Made by a program: the position numbers and the translations under genes
The notes under the pieces: model-generated
Database searches by the model: none
Told to the model about the DNA's origin: nothing
The model's input: the letters and a program-made list of their open reading frames with translations, nothing else
Assembly (NCBI GenBank): GCA_944323485.1
Contig: CALUSR010000001.1
Coordinates: 130,437 to 194,436 of the forward strand
Direction of reading: 5' to 3'
Source of the DNA: Candidatus Gastranaerophilales bacterium
Lineage (GTDB): Bacteria; Cyanobacteriota; Vampirovibrionia; Gastranaerophilales; CAJFVJ01
Length of the DNA stretch: 64,000 bases
Part shown: in pieces, positions 48,321-56,507 of the stretch
Layout: every line of letters begins with the position of its first letter
Position numbering within the stretch: position 1 is the stretch's first letter

Positions 48321-48959
48321 ATGGGTTTAGCAGCATCACAGGCACATTTGGACTTATTGACATTAAGAAAAAGCGACTTGGAATTTCAAGTAATGCAAAT
48401 TTCTGACAGAAGACTCCAGCTTACAAGAGATATGGAATCACTGGCTGAAGAAAAAGCAAGAAAACTCGGTAACAAAGTTATTCATGTTATCAACCCTGCA
48501 GAAGACAGAGATGGCGAAGAACAAAAATTATCTTTATCAATAGATAACTTAAATGAACAAAACCGTGTATTAATTGAAACATCAACAGGTAAAGTCATCA
48601 CTGATAAAAACCTGACTGAAATGGATATTGAGAATGGTTTAAGAAACGGCAAATACAGACTTGCAGAAGGAAGCGACGGTAAAGCTACTCAAGATGAAAC
48701 TACAGATAAAGAAGATAAAAACAAATATGTTGACTGGAGAACTGACACAGCTGTAAGAGATGAATATTACACTGATGATGATGAACTTGCTACAGCTGAA
48801 TACGACGCAGCAACTGCTAAAATAAAAGCAAAAGACCAAGAATTTGATATGCAGCAGAAAACAGCCGAAACTCAACAGAAAGCTGTTACAAACGAAATAG
48901 ACGGTGTTAAAAAGAATATTGAAAAAACAATTGAAATGAGTTTTAAATTATTTGCTTAA
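48321..48959 (+). CDS. MGL-family tandem paralogue 2
   Basis: 212 residues, collinear with paralogue 1 without gaps. Starts MGLAASQAHLDLLTLRKSDL and ends NIEKTIEMSFKLFA. The most constant blocks are the segment around ATQDETTDKEDKNKYVDWRT and the C-terminal TAETQQKAVTNEIDGVKKN. Differences concentrate in residues 60-110 and 150-170. AAGGAG precedes the ATG. Separate terminators before and after suggest each copy has its own promoter and expression level. Confidence 0.85.
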   Translation: MGLAASQAHLDLLTLRKSDLEFQVMQISDRRLQLTRDMESLAEEKARKLGNKVIHVINPAEDRDGEEQKLSLSIDNLNEQNRVLIETSTGKVITDKNLTEMDIENGLRNGKYRLAEGSDGKATQDETTDKEDKNKYVDWRTDTAVRDEYYTDDDELATAEYDAATAKIKAKDQEFDMQQKTAETQQKAVTNEIDGVKKNIEKTIEMSFKLFA

Positions 48960-48995
48960 TGCCTAATGCTAAAATAAACCCAAAATTTTATATAT

Positions 48996-49026
48996 AAAGA
49001 GCAGACGTCCAGACTGCTCTTTTTTA
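48996..49026 (+). terminator. Terminator after MGL paralogue 2
   Basis: AAAGAGCAG (48996-49004) pairs with CTGCTCTTT (49014-49022) and runs into T's. Confidence 0.9.
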
Positions 49027-49132
49027 TTATTTATACTAATATTACAAAATGTAAAAATATCATTCAAAAGCCTAAAGTTCATGCTGAAAACATCCGATTA
49101 CATGAGTAATTAAATTAAGGAGTTAATTACAA

Positions 49133-50215
49133 ATGGGATTATCAGCATCACAAGCAAGAATGTTACAATTAACGGCAAGAAGAAGTGATATTGAATATCA
49201 AATGCAGCAGATAGCATCTGCAAGACTCGATTTGACAAACCAGATGACAGAAATTTCAGAAAATTATAACAACGCTCTGAATGATAGAATTTTGTATTAT
49301 CAGGAAAGCGGAATAAATTCATCAAAAAACAAAGTCCAGCTCACTCATATGCACCTTATCCAACAAGGGTACGAAGTTCGTGATACTACCACCGGCGAAG
49401 TTGTTAAACCTATATTGAACGTCAATTTGACTGATATAGATTTGAGCAACAGTATTCTTCAAAGTGTTCTCGGCAATGCAACAAGCCAGACAGCTCTCTA
49501 TATTCTCGGAGAAAATGATGAACAGATGAGCTTCACTCAGGAAAACCTGACCAATGCAGGCTATGGCGTAAGAATTACGGAAGCAGGCACTGCAGCAGGA
49601 AAAACCGAAATCAAAGACGAAGACCTTGAAAGCGGTATAAGAGAAGGGCTTTATACTCTTACTGATTTGGAAACAGGCGAAGATATCAACTACAAAACAG
49701 CAAGCGATATACATGAAGATACAAGAATCGTCGCACAGCTTGAAACTATCGGCGGTAAATTCTATTTCATAAACGACACAACAAAAGTTCAAGTTATGTT
49801 TGGTGCAACCGATGATGAAGGAAAATCCAAAGCGGAAGGATATGACGAAGCAGACAACATCCTTTATTTGAACTGGGACAAAATGCAAAAAACAAACCTT
49901 ATTGATGCAGATAACCTTGATACAGGACTCCGCGAAGGCAGATACGAAATTGTCATCCCAACAGGCGATGATAAATATCAGGAATATGACTGGACAACAT
50001 CAACCTTTATCCTTGATGAACTCGACACATCAAACGACGGTGCGGCTGTTGCTACATATGATGTTGAAAGTGCAGAAGCACAAGCAAAAGATAAAACTCT
50101 TGAATTGAAACTTAAAAACCTCGAAAACGAACACAAAGCAGTTGAAACAGAAATTGAGAGTGTTCAAAAGGTTATTACAAAAAATATCGAAGGCAGCTTC
50201 AAGATATTTGTTTAA
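49133..50215 (+). CDS. MGL-family tandem paralogue 3, enlarged
   Basis: 360 residues. N-terminus MGLSASQARMLQLTARRSDI and C-terminus EHKAVETEIESVQKVITKNI then EGSFKIFV match paralogues 1 and 2. The middle is about 150 residues longer and contains more than one copy of the unit seen once in the others: DEDLESGIREGLYTL, DADNLDTGLREGRYEI, and a weaker NLTDIDLSNSILQSVL. The region YDWTTSTFILDELDT aligns with VDWRTDT of the others. AAGGAG lies 9-12 nt before the ATG. No membrane or secretion signal. Function unknown. Confidence 0.85.
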   Translation: MGLSASQARMLQLTARRSDIEYQMQQIASARLDLTNQMTEISENYNNALNDRILYYQESGINSSKNKVQLTHMHLIQQGYEVRDTTTGEVVKPILNVNLTDIDLSNSILQSVLGNATSQTALYILGENDEQMSFTQENLTNAGYGVRITEAGTAAGKTEIKDEDLESGIREGLYTLTDLETGEDINYKTASDIHEDTRIVAQLETIGGKFYFINDTTKVQVMFGATDDEGKSKAEGYDEADNILYLNWDKMQKTNLIDADNLDTGLREGRYEIVIPTGDDKYQEYDWTTSTFILDELDTSNDGAAVATYDVESAEAQAKDKTLELKLKNLENEHKAVETEIESVQKVITKNIEGSFKIFV

Positions 50216-50245
50216 AAAATGTTCAAAACTTAATCCCATTTATTT

Positions 50246-50274
50246 AGGTTTTCTTCAAAGAAAACCTTTTTTTT
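50246..50274 (+). terminator. Terminator after MGL paralogue 3
   Basis: AGGTTTTC (50246-50253) pairs with GAAAACCT (50260-50267), followed by at least seven T's. Confidence 0.9.
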
Positions 50275-50282
50275 ATAAAAAA

Positions 50283-50444
50283 TTACATGCCTCTCATCAA
50301 ATCAGAAATTTTGAGATCTTTTTTGACTGCTTTCAATTCTTTTTTAGGCTCTTTCTTCACGGCAACACTCTCTTCTCGAAGCTGAGTAAGCCCGATAATT
50401 GAACCTTCATCGCCGTCAAAAAATTTTTTAATCATGTTAAACAC
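50283..50444 (-). CDS. Small Lys-rich protein
   Basis: 53 residues from GTG 50444, where AGAGG lies 8 nt upstream. The frame extends to ATG 50474, adding ten residues with no ribosome site. The product has a helix with FNMIKKFFDGDEG and a Lys/Glu-rich coil ending ISDLMRGM. The N-terminus faintly recalls SepF-type membrane-tip helices, but no SepF domain follows. Function unknown. Confidence 0.5.
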   Translation of the reverse strand: MFNMIKKFFDGDEGSIIGLTQLREESVAVKKEPKKELKAVKKDLKISDLMRGM

Positions 50445-50558
50445 TGCGTCCACCTCTTTCTTCATAAACATCATACATCATAAATATTATTATTGTAATA
50501 ATTTAATAAGACTAAAATGATAACATTTAATCCGCTGATGTGATATATTTTCTATTAT

Positions 50559-51290
50559 ATGAAAAGGTATAAATTTAACAACCTCAAAGATTTCGACACA
50601 AATTCTCAGGCGGCATGCTATCTCAGCGGTCTGAATTTGCCATATAAAACACTGATTGCTCTTTTGAAAACTAATGATTTTCATCTCAAACATTTTGCCC
50701 TCATAAACTTAAATTCAATAGACGATACAGGCATGGACCTTCTGTTTTTGAACCTTACCGGGCAGGATGGAAAAATCAGAGAATGTTCATCATCAAAAAT
50801 AAAAGACTTTATCATAGGAAATCCAAAGCTGTCTTCATATCTCGAAAAACATTCTGATATAACCGCCCAAAGCCTGAATGACATAAACCCTCAGGTATGC
50901 AGAAATATGGTTGATACACTGAGATATATAAATAATAACGATTTGTTTATAGAAAAAGTTCTAAAAAAAATTAACTCTATTATGGATGAAATTGATATCA
51001 AAAATGCGGTTAAAAGTTATAAATTTAACAAACAAATATTCAACCTTTACTGGAATCTTTATGCACTTGAAAATATTCTGCATAAACAAATGAAAAATCC
51101 TCAACAAATTTTTTCCCTCATCAATACGGCATCAAAAGCAGGCAACTATACAATCAGAGAAAGAATAGCCAAAATCGTGCTAAAAATGGATTCTTTAGGA
51201 TTTGATATGACAGAATACAAAAAAGAACTTTCTCAAGACGAAAATTTTTATGTAAGAGTCGCTATATCTTCATCTCATATCCGAGGATAA
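50559..51290 (+). CDS. Hypothetical all-helical (HEAT-like) protein
   Basis: 243 residues, soluble, no signal peptide. Regular pairs of amphipathic helices (LIALLKTNDFHLKHFALINL, QVCRNMVDTLRYINNND, ENFYVRVAISSS) suggest HEAT- or ARM-like repeats, used for protein contacts. No catalytic motif. The 3' end overlaps convergent ribF by 29 bp. No strong ribosome site precedes the ATG. Confidence 0.75.
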   Translation: MKRYKFNNLKDFDTNSQAACYLSGLNLPYKTLIALLKTNDFHLKHFALINLNSIDDTGMDLLFLNLTGQDGKIRECSSSKIKDFIIGNPKLSSYLEKHSDITAQSLNDINPQVCRNMVDTLRYINNNDLFIEKVLKKINSIMDEIDIKNAVKSYKFNKQIFNLYWNLYALENILHKQMKNPQQIFSLINTASKAGNYTIRERIAKIVLKMDSLGFDMTEYKKELSQDENFYVRVAISSSHIRG

Positions 51291-52182
51291 GACTGCAATC
51301 TTTTGATATATTTTCTTTCAACTCATCTACAGAAGAGAATTTTTTTTCATCTCTAATATGTTTTGTAAAAAAAACTTCGGCATGCTCAAAATATACATCT
51401 TTTGAAAAATCAAACAAATGAGCCTCAACAACAATTTCCTCTGAATAATTAAAAGTCGGAGCATGTCCCACATTTATTGCTGCTTTATAAACTTCTCCGC
51501 ACACTCTCACATATCCGCCATAAACCCCGTTTTTAGGAGCAATAAGCCCGTCAGCAAGCTTTAAATTAATCGTCGGGAAACCTATTGTTCTCCCTTTTTG
51601 CGCACCTGTCACAATCTTTCCTTCAACAGAAAAATCTCGCCCGAGCATCTTGTTCGCCAATGATATATTCCCTTCTGTCAAAAGCTTTCTTATCAGCGAG
51701 CTGCTGACAATATGACCTTCAAAATTTACCGGTTCTATCACCGCTGTTTCATAACCATACAAAGGTTCATGTTTTTTCAAAAACTCTCCATTCCCACGCT
51801 TGCAGGCTCCAAAACTGTGGTTAAAACCGAGAGTAATACTCGCAGGATGCAAAGATTCTGCTATCATCTTCAAATAATCATCAGCCGGCAAAGAAGCCAT
51901 GCCGGTTGTAAACTCTAGCATGACAACAGCCTCTATACCAAATTTTTCAAAAAGTTCAAGTTTTTTTTCAACAGATATTATATTCACAATTTTCTTTTCC
52001 CCGAGAACATTCTGAGGATGATTTGAAAAAGTTATAACGCATGGAGTCGAACCGTATTTTTTTGATTTTGAAATTACATCATCAAAAATTTTCTGATGGG
52101 CAATATGAACACCGTCAAAAACTCCGAGGGCAACAGATGACGTTTCGAGTAAATCTTTCTCAAATTTCGTGAAAATAATCAA
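51262..52182 (-). CDS. ribF: Bifunctional riboflavin kinase/FAD synthetase
   Basis: 306 residues. N-terminal FAD synthetase domain with GVFDGVHIAHQKIFDDV and a later GxNHSFG-like GFNHSFGACKRGN; C-terminal riboflavin kinase domain with GRTIGFPTINL and PKNGVYGGYV. It makes FMN and FAD from riboflavin and ATP. No riboflavin-riboswitch is seen upstream. It lies between the HEAT-like gene and the rpmB terminator. Confidence 0.96.
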   Translation of the reverse strand: MIIFTKFEKDLLETSSVALGVFDGVHIAHQKIFDDVISKSKKYGSTPCVITFSNHPQNVLGEKKIVNIISVEKKLELFEKFGIEAVVMLEFTTGMASLPADDYLKMIAESLHPASITLGFNHSFGACKRGNGEFLKKHEPLYGYETAVIEPVNFEGHIVSSSLIRKLLTEGNISLANKMLGRDFSVEGKIVTGAQKGRTIGFPTINLKLADGLIAPKNGVYGGYVRVCGEVYKAAINVGHAPTFNYSEEIVVEAHLFDFSKDVYFEHAEVFFTKHIRDEKKFSSVDELKENISKDCSLILGYEMKI

Positions 52183-52213
52183 AATCTAATCCCGTATTCT
52201 CTAGAAAACAAAA

Positions 52214-52241
52214 TAGAAGAACTTCAATTGAAGTTCTTCTA
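52214..52241. terminator. Terminator after rpmB
   Basis: A 14-bp perfect palindrome TAGAAGAACTTCAA/TTGAAGTTCTTCTA. On the minus strand it follows rpmB and runs into ATTTTGTTTT. Confidence 0.75.
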
Positions 52242-52272
52242 TTATACTTGAAAAATTATCGGTTTAAAACTA

Positions 52273-52464
52273 TTATAAAGCTCTTTTTACTTTATTAGCC
52301 TTAATGCATGATGTACAAACTTTCATCTTTACAACCTTGCCGTTAACATCAACTTTGATGTTTTGAAGGTTCGGAACCTGTCTGTATACATTATGTTTAT
52401 GAGAAAAAGACAATTTGCTGGCTTTTAATGGTTTTTTACCGCATATTTCACACTGTCTTGACAT
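52273..52464 (-). CDS. rpmB: 50S ribosomal protein L28
   Basis: 63 residues. MSRQCEICGKKPLKASKLS is the L28 start; CEIC and CTSC pairs (Cys 5, 8 and about 51, 54) make it a zinc-binding C+ paralogue. It sits after rplA, where rplJ would normally follow. Confidence 0.97.
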   Translation of the reverse strand: MSRQCEICGKKPLKASKLSFSHKHNVYRQVPNLQNIKVDVNGKVVKMKVCTSCIKANKVKRAL

Positions 52465-52508
52465 TTCTATAATCCTTTCATTAATTGATTGTAACTACTG
52501 CCGAAATT

Positions 52509-53237
52509 CTACTTTGAAACAAAATCTTTAACTTCAGCAGGAAGGTTTTTTGCATCAAGCTGAATACCGGGGCCCATTGTTGTAGCCAGGTAAACCGATT
52601 TCAAATAAGTTCCTTTAGCAGCGGAAGGTTTTGCTTTTATTACAGCTTCTGCCAAGTTGAAGAAGTTTTTCTCCAAATCTTCAACAGAAAAGCTCATTTT
52701 ACCGATAGGAACGTGAATCATACCCTGTTTGTCGGCTCTGAATTCTACTTTACCGGCTTTAGCATCTGTGACAGCTTTTTTAATATCAAAAGTAACAGTA
52801 CCTGTCTTCGGGTTTGGCATCAAACCTTTAGGACCGAGAACTTTACCTAATTTACCGAGCATGCCCATTGCATCCGGAGTGGCAATTAAAGTATCAAATT
52901 CTAACCAGCCGCCTTGAATTTTTTCAATAATATCTTCTGTTCCGGCAAAATCAGCACCGGCTTCCTGTGCTTCTTTGACCTTATCACCTTTAGCTATAAC
53001 AACAACTCTTACAGTCTTACCTGTTCCTGCGGGAAGAACTGTTGTGCTTCTGACTTGTTGTTCGGCATGTTTTACGTTAATACCGAGTCGCATGTGACAT
53101 TCCATTGTTTCATCAAATTTTGAAACAGCAGTTGAAACTTCTTTCAATTTTTCAATAGCCGTAACAGCTGAACAAGGTTGTTCAACAGATTCAACCATTT
53201 CTAAAATTGTTTTTTGTCTTTTTGTTAACTTAGCCAT
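52509..53237 (-). CDS. rplA: 50S ribosomal protein L1
   Basis: 242 residues, full length, [15 protein letters not shown] start and the L1 signature region [20 protein letters not shown] then [11 protein letters not shown]1 forms the mobile stalk that moves E-site tRNA and often represses its own operon by binding the rplK-rplA mRNA. Follows rplK by 53 nt. Confidence 0.98.
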   Translation of the reverse strand: MAKLTKRQKTILEMVESVEQPCSAVTAIEKLKEVSTAVSKFDETMECHMRLGINVKHAEQQVRSTTVLPAGTGKTVRVVVIAKGDKVKEAQEAGADFAGTEDIIEKIQGGWLEFDTLIATPDAMGMLGKLGKVLGPKGLMPNPKTGTVTFDIKKAVTDAKAGKVEFRADKQGMIHVPIGKMSFSVEDLEKNFFNLAEAVIKAKPSAAKGTYLKSVYLATTMGPGIQLDAKNLPAEVKDFVSK

Positions 53238-53290
53238 TTAATTCTCCTTTGTGGTAATAGCGGATATTATCCTTCCACGTTGTAAAATAC

Positions 53291-53716
53291 TTAACCTTCT
53301 ACAGTAACACCCATGCTTCTGCATGTGCCTTTAATCATTTGAACAGCTGCTTCTAAAGAAGTTGCGTTCAAATCGGGCATTTTTGTTTTTGCAATGCTCT
53401 CTAATTGAGCTTGTGTGATGGTTGCTACTTTTGTTTTGTTCGGTGCAGCAGAACCTTTGTCTATTTTCAATTCTTTTTGAATCAAAACTGCTGCAGGAGG
53501 AGTTTTTGTAACGAATGTGAATGATCTGTCTTCATAAACACTGATTTCAACAGGAATAATAAAACCTGCGGAATCCTGTGTTTTTGCGTTGTACTGTTTA
53601 CAAAAATCCATAATGTTAACACCGTGTTGACCCAATGCAGGACCAATCGGCGGTGCCGGGTTCGCTTTACCCGCTTCAATTTGAAGTTTTATTTTAGCGA
53701 TAACTTTCTTTGCCAC
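53291..53716 (-). CDS. rplK: 50S ribosomal protein L11
   Basis: 141 residues. [20 protein letters not shown] then [17 protein letters not shown] and the C-terminal GTCRSMGV are the L11 signatures. L11 forms the GTPase-associated centre base and the thiostrepton site. In the secE-nusG-rplK-rplA operon. Confidence 0.98.
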   Translation of the reverse strand: MAKKVIAKIKLQIEAGKANPAPPIGPALGQHGVNIMDFCKQYNAKTQDSAGFIIPVEISVYEDRSFTFVTKTPPAAVLIQKELKIDKGSAAPNKTKVATITQAQLESIAKTKMPDLNATSLEAAVQMIKGTCRSMGVTVEG

Positions 53717-53739
53717 TTTTCTTACCTTTCATATATTTT

Positions 53740-54297
53740 TTATACTTTTTGTATTTGATTGTACTCTAACTCAACAGGAGTTTCACGTCCGAATATTGAA
53801 ACAGAGGCACGGATTTTAGCCTTATCTGGATAAACCTCTGTGACATCTCCGACAAAATCAGCAAACGGTCCGCTGATAATTCTGACTTTATCAGCAACAT
53901 TGATGTCAATTTTGACTTCCTTAGGCTGAGCAGCCGTACGATGAATAATTTTCTTAATTTCAGAATCACGTGCAGCAACAGGTCTTTTGCTTGTTCCGAC
54001 AAACTTTGTAACACCTGCTGTGTGTCTTACAACATACCAGCTGTCATCATCCATTATCATCTCAACAAGTACATATCCAGGGAAAATCTTTTCATCTTTA
54101 TCCTGGCGTTTTCCGTCTTTAACTTTCGTTACGGTTTTCTTAGGCACTTCAACACGGAAAATTTTATCTCCCATGTTATGGTACTCTATACGCTTCTCAA
54201 GGTTAGCTTTCACTTTGTTCTCATGCCCTGAATAAGTATGTACGACATACCATCTTTTTCTGCCTTTTTTTACTTCGTTATTTTTTTCTTCAGCCAT
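53740..54297 (-). CDS. nusG: Transcription termination/antitermination factor NusG
   Basis: 185 residues from ATG 54297 (an in-frame TTG lies just upstream). NGN domain RKRWYVVHTYSGHENKVKAN and C-terminal KOW domain VRIISGPFADFVGDVTEV. NusG binds RNA polymerase and stimulates elongation or Rho termination. A Lys/Glu-rich N-terminal tail precedes the NGN domain. Follows secE by about 6 nt. Confidence 0.97.
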   Translation of the reverse strand: MAEEKNNEVKKGRKRWYVVHTYSGHENKVKANLEKRIEYHNMGDKIFRVEVPKKTVTKVKDGKRQDKDEKIFPGYVLVEMIMDDDSWYVVRHTAGVTKFVGTSKRPVAARDSEIKKIIHRTAAQPKEVKIDINVADKVRIISGPFADFVGDVTEVYPDKAKIRASVSIFGRETPVELEYNQIQKV

Positions 54298-54303
54298 CAA
54301 TTC

Positions 54304-54522
54304 TTACCTATTTGTAATTAAGTCAAGTGAATATTTAAATACTATATCCATTAAATAAACTATCACCGTAAAAACAAAAACAACAAAGAATACAGCAACG
54401 GTCTGAACTAAAATCTGTTGTCTATCAGGCCATGTAATCTTATTCCATTCGGTTTTTACCCCTTTGAAATAATTCTTTGTATTCTCTAATATGTTTTGCT
54501 CTTCGTTTTTTACAGTGTTCAC
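54304..54522 (-). CDS. secE: Preprotein translocase subunit SecE, GTG start
   Basis: 72 residues. GTG start with AAAGGG and an 8-nt gap. Single C-terminal TM helix after the amphipathic segment EWNKITWPDRQQILVQT, the SecE signature (W-N-K-W/I-P). It stabilises SecY in the protein-conducting channel. Confidence 0.93.
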   Translation of the reverse strand: MNTVKNEEQNILENTKNYFKGVKTEWNKITWPDRQQILVQTVAVFFVVFVFTVIVYLMDIVFKYSLDLITNR

Positions 54523-54554
54523 TATGTTTTCCCTTTATTCAATGGTATGAAGAA

Positions 54555-54627
54555 CGCGCCCTGTAGGACTTGAACCCACGACATCCGGTTTTGGAGACCG
54601 ACGTTCTACCAACTGAACTAAGGACGC
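54555..54627 (-). tRNA. trnW: tRNA-Trp (CCA anticodon)
   Basis: 73 nt. On the minus strand the acceptor GCGTCCT pairs with AGGGCGC, the anticodon loop is CTCCAAA, and the T-arm is GTGGGTTCAAGTCCTAC. The 3' CCA is not encoded. It lies between rpmG and secE, a common position for trnW. Confidence 0.97.
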
Positions 54628-54638
54628 ATCCTTAATTC

Positions 54639-54803
54639 TTACTTGGTTTCTTTGTGCAGTGTATGCTTTTTATCCCAAGGACAATACTTGTTGATTTCCA
54701 TTCTTTCTTTCAATGTCTTTTTGTTTTTTGTAGTGGTATAGTTTCTGCGTTTGCACTCTTCGCAAGCGAGAATTACCAACTTGTCTTTTTTCTTTGCGCC
54801 CAT
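54639..54803 (-). CDS. rpmG: 50S ribosomal protein L33
   Basis: 54 residues: [20 protein letters not shown] start and [10 protein letters not shown] end are the L33 signatures. Cysteines at 14, 17 and 41 are present, but the fourth zinc ligand of C+ L33 is replaced (KYCPWD instead of KYCPxC). A longer frame in another phase overlaps it and is spurious. First gene of the rpmG-trnW-secE-nusG-rplK-rplA cluster. Confidence 0.95.
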   Translation of the reverse strand: MGAKKKDKLVILACEECKRRNYTTTKNKKTLKERMEINKYCPWDKKHTLHKETK

Positions 54804-54958
54804 ATTTTCTTACCTTTTTTCTACGTTGTGGAGTCAATAATATGATTAACAATAGTCAATGTCAACTCAAAATTATAGAATGTCAAGTGGTTTTTAACAT
54901 TCTATTGAGGAGTTTTATTCATTTTGAATGATATAACAAAAAAAATATCATGACAAAT

Positions 54959-55126
54959 CATTTTTCTCGGGATTTATATAGCAAATTCAACAGATACTAT
55001 TAAAAGTCCGTCATTCTGAGGGCTTTAGCCCGAAGAATCTTTTTTGTTTAGATACTTCGCTAACGCTCAGTATGACGTTGTTTTGGAAATTTTTGGTAGA
55101 ATTTGTTATATAAATCCATTTTTCTC
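54959..55126. mobile_element. MITE-like element with TIRs and target duplication
   Basis: GGATTTATATAGCAAATTC (54970-54988) and GAATTTGTTATATAAATCC (55099-55117) are 19-bp terminal inverted repeats with one mismatch. The 10-bp sequence CATTTTTCTC flanks them directly at 54959-54968 and 55117-55126, as a target site duplication would (one base overlaps the right TIR). The interior has a palindrome of two REP-like half-sites (55009-55040 inverted, 55049-55077). No ORF is inside, so mobility would need a transposase in trans. It fills most of the 54804-55226 gap. Confidence 0.6.
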
Positions 55127-55226
55127 AAAAAACAACTTCTTTCTAAACACTATGAATATCTTGTAAAATCATTCATTTTAAATTATCTTTAAAACTATAA
55201 ATCAACCGGAGAAAAGATATCTTTAT

Positions 55227-56507
55227 ATGATAAACACTGTAAACCCGCAAACTAAAGGTCTAAATGGAATAATAGAGATTCCTGCCGATAAATCAATCAG
55301 CCATCGTTCATCAATTTTTTCAGCACTAACTCATAACAAAGCCACCATAAAAAACTACTCGCATGGAGAAGACTGCTTGAGCACCCTGAATGTTTTGAGA
55401 GCATTAGGAGTTGACGCTGAATTCAAAAATGACAAAGAACTTATTATAAACTCTCCGAAAAAATTTACGAAACCTCAAACAATCCTTGACTCCGGTAACT
55501 CAGGAACAACAATCAGGCTTATGTCAGGTGTTCTAGCATCACAGGATTTTGAAAGCACCATAACGGGCGATCAAAGCCTTCAAAAACGCCCGATGAAAAG
55601 AGTGATAACACCTCTTGAAATGATGGGGGCAAAAATCTTATCAAACAACAACAAAGCCCCGCTGACTATCTGCGGAACAAGGCTTCATCCAATTGACTAC
55701 AACTATGAAATAGCCTCTGCACAGGTAAAATCCTGTGTTCTCCTTGCGGGCATGCATGCCTGCGATGGTCCTACATCATTCACAGAACCGTTTAAATCAC
55801 GTGACCATACCGAAAAAATGCTGTCATATATGAACGCAGATATCACAACAAATGGAAATACCGTATCAATAAACCCATGCCTTCCTGAGCCAAAAACACT
55901 GATAATCCCTGGAGACATATCATCAGCGGCATTTTTTATGGCAGCAGCGGCAATCGTGCCCAACTCGGATATTATTCTAAAAAATGTAAATCTTAACCCG
56001 ACAAGAACAGGAATTGTTGATGTCATGAAACAAATGGGCGCAGATATAGAAATTCTTGATTACCGCCTCGAATGCAATGAAGAAGTCGGAGATATGAGAA
56101 TCAAATACTCTGAGCTTAAGGGCATAACAATCGAAAAAGACATTATCCCGCGTCTTATTGACGAACTTCCTATAATCGCCGTTCTTGCAACGCAGGCAGA
56201 GGGGACAACCACCGTCAAAGATGCACAGGATTTGAGAAACAAAGAATCTGACCGTATAAAAACTATTTGTAGCGAGCTTGCTAAATTTAATGCTAAAATA
56301 AAAGAAACACCTGACGGTTTCATAATTGAAGGAAAAACAAAACTCACTCCTTCAGGCATGCTCGAATGCTACCATGACCACAGACTTGCAATGTCTATGT
56401 ATGTTGCAGGTTTGATAGCAGGAAAACCGTCGCAGATAAACGAATTTCAATGGGTAAACACATCGTTCCCCGAATTTGAAGCTCTAATGGAGAGGATAAG
56501 AGTATGA
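55227..56507 (+). CDS. aroA: 3-phosphoshikimate 1-carboxyvinyltransferase (EPSP synthase)
   Basis: 426 residues. IPADKSISHRSSIFSAL, LDSGNSGTTIRLMSGVL and the second-domain LRNKESDRI with the C-terminal DHRLAMS are the EPSP synthase motifs. It joins PEP to shikimate-3-phosphate. The active-site loop GNSGTTIRLMSG is of the glyphosate-relevant type, but tolerance cannot be read. AUG start after a weak site; overlaps plsC by 4 bp. Confidence 0.97.
   Translation: MINTVNPQTKGLNGIIEIPADKSISHRSSIFSALTHNKATIKNYSHGEDCLSTLNVLRALGVDAEFKNDKELIINSPKKFTKPQTILDSGNSGTTIRLMSGVLASQDFESTITGDQSLQKRPMKRVITPLEMMGAKILSNNNKAPLTICGTRLHPIDYNYEIASAQVKSCVLLAGMHACDGPTSFTEPFKSRDHTEKMLSYMNADITTNGNTVSINPCLPEPKTLIIPGDISSAAFFMAAAAIVPNSDIILKNVNLNPTRTGIVDVMKQMGADIEILDYRLECNEEVGDMRIKYSELKGITIEKDIIPRLIDELPIIAVLATQAEGTTTVKDAQDLRNKESDRIKTICSELAKFNAKIKETPDGFIIEGKTKLTPSGMLECYHDHRLAMSMYVAGLIAGKPSQINEFQWVNTSFPEFEALMERIRV

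Noticed and set aside
54670-54852. 60-codon minus-strand frame
   Set aside because: Out-of-phase shadow of rpmG, whose L33 sequence is in the other frame.
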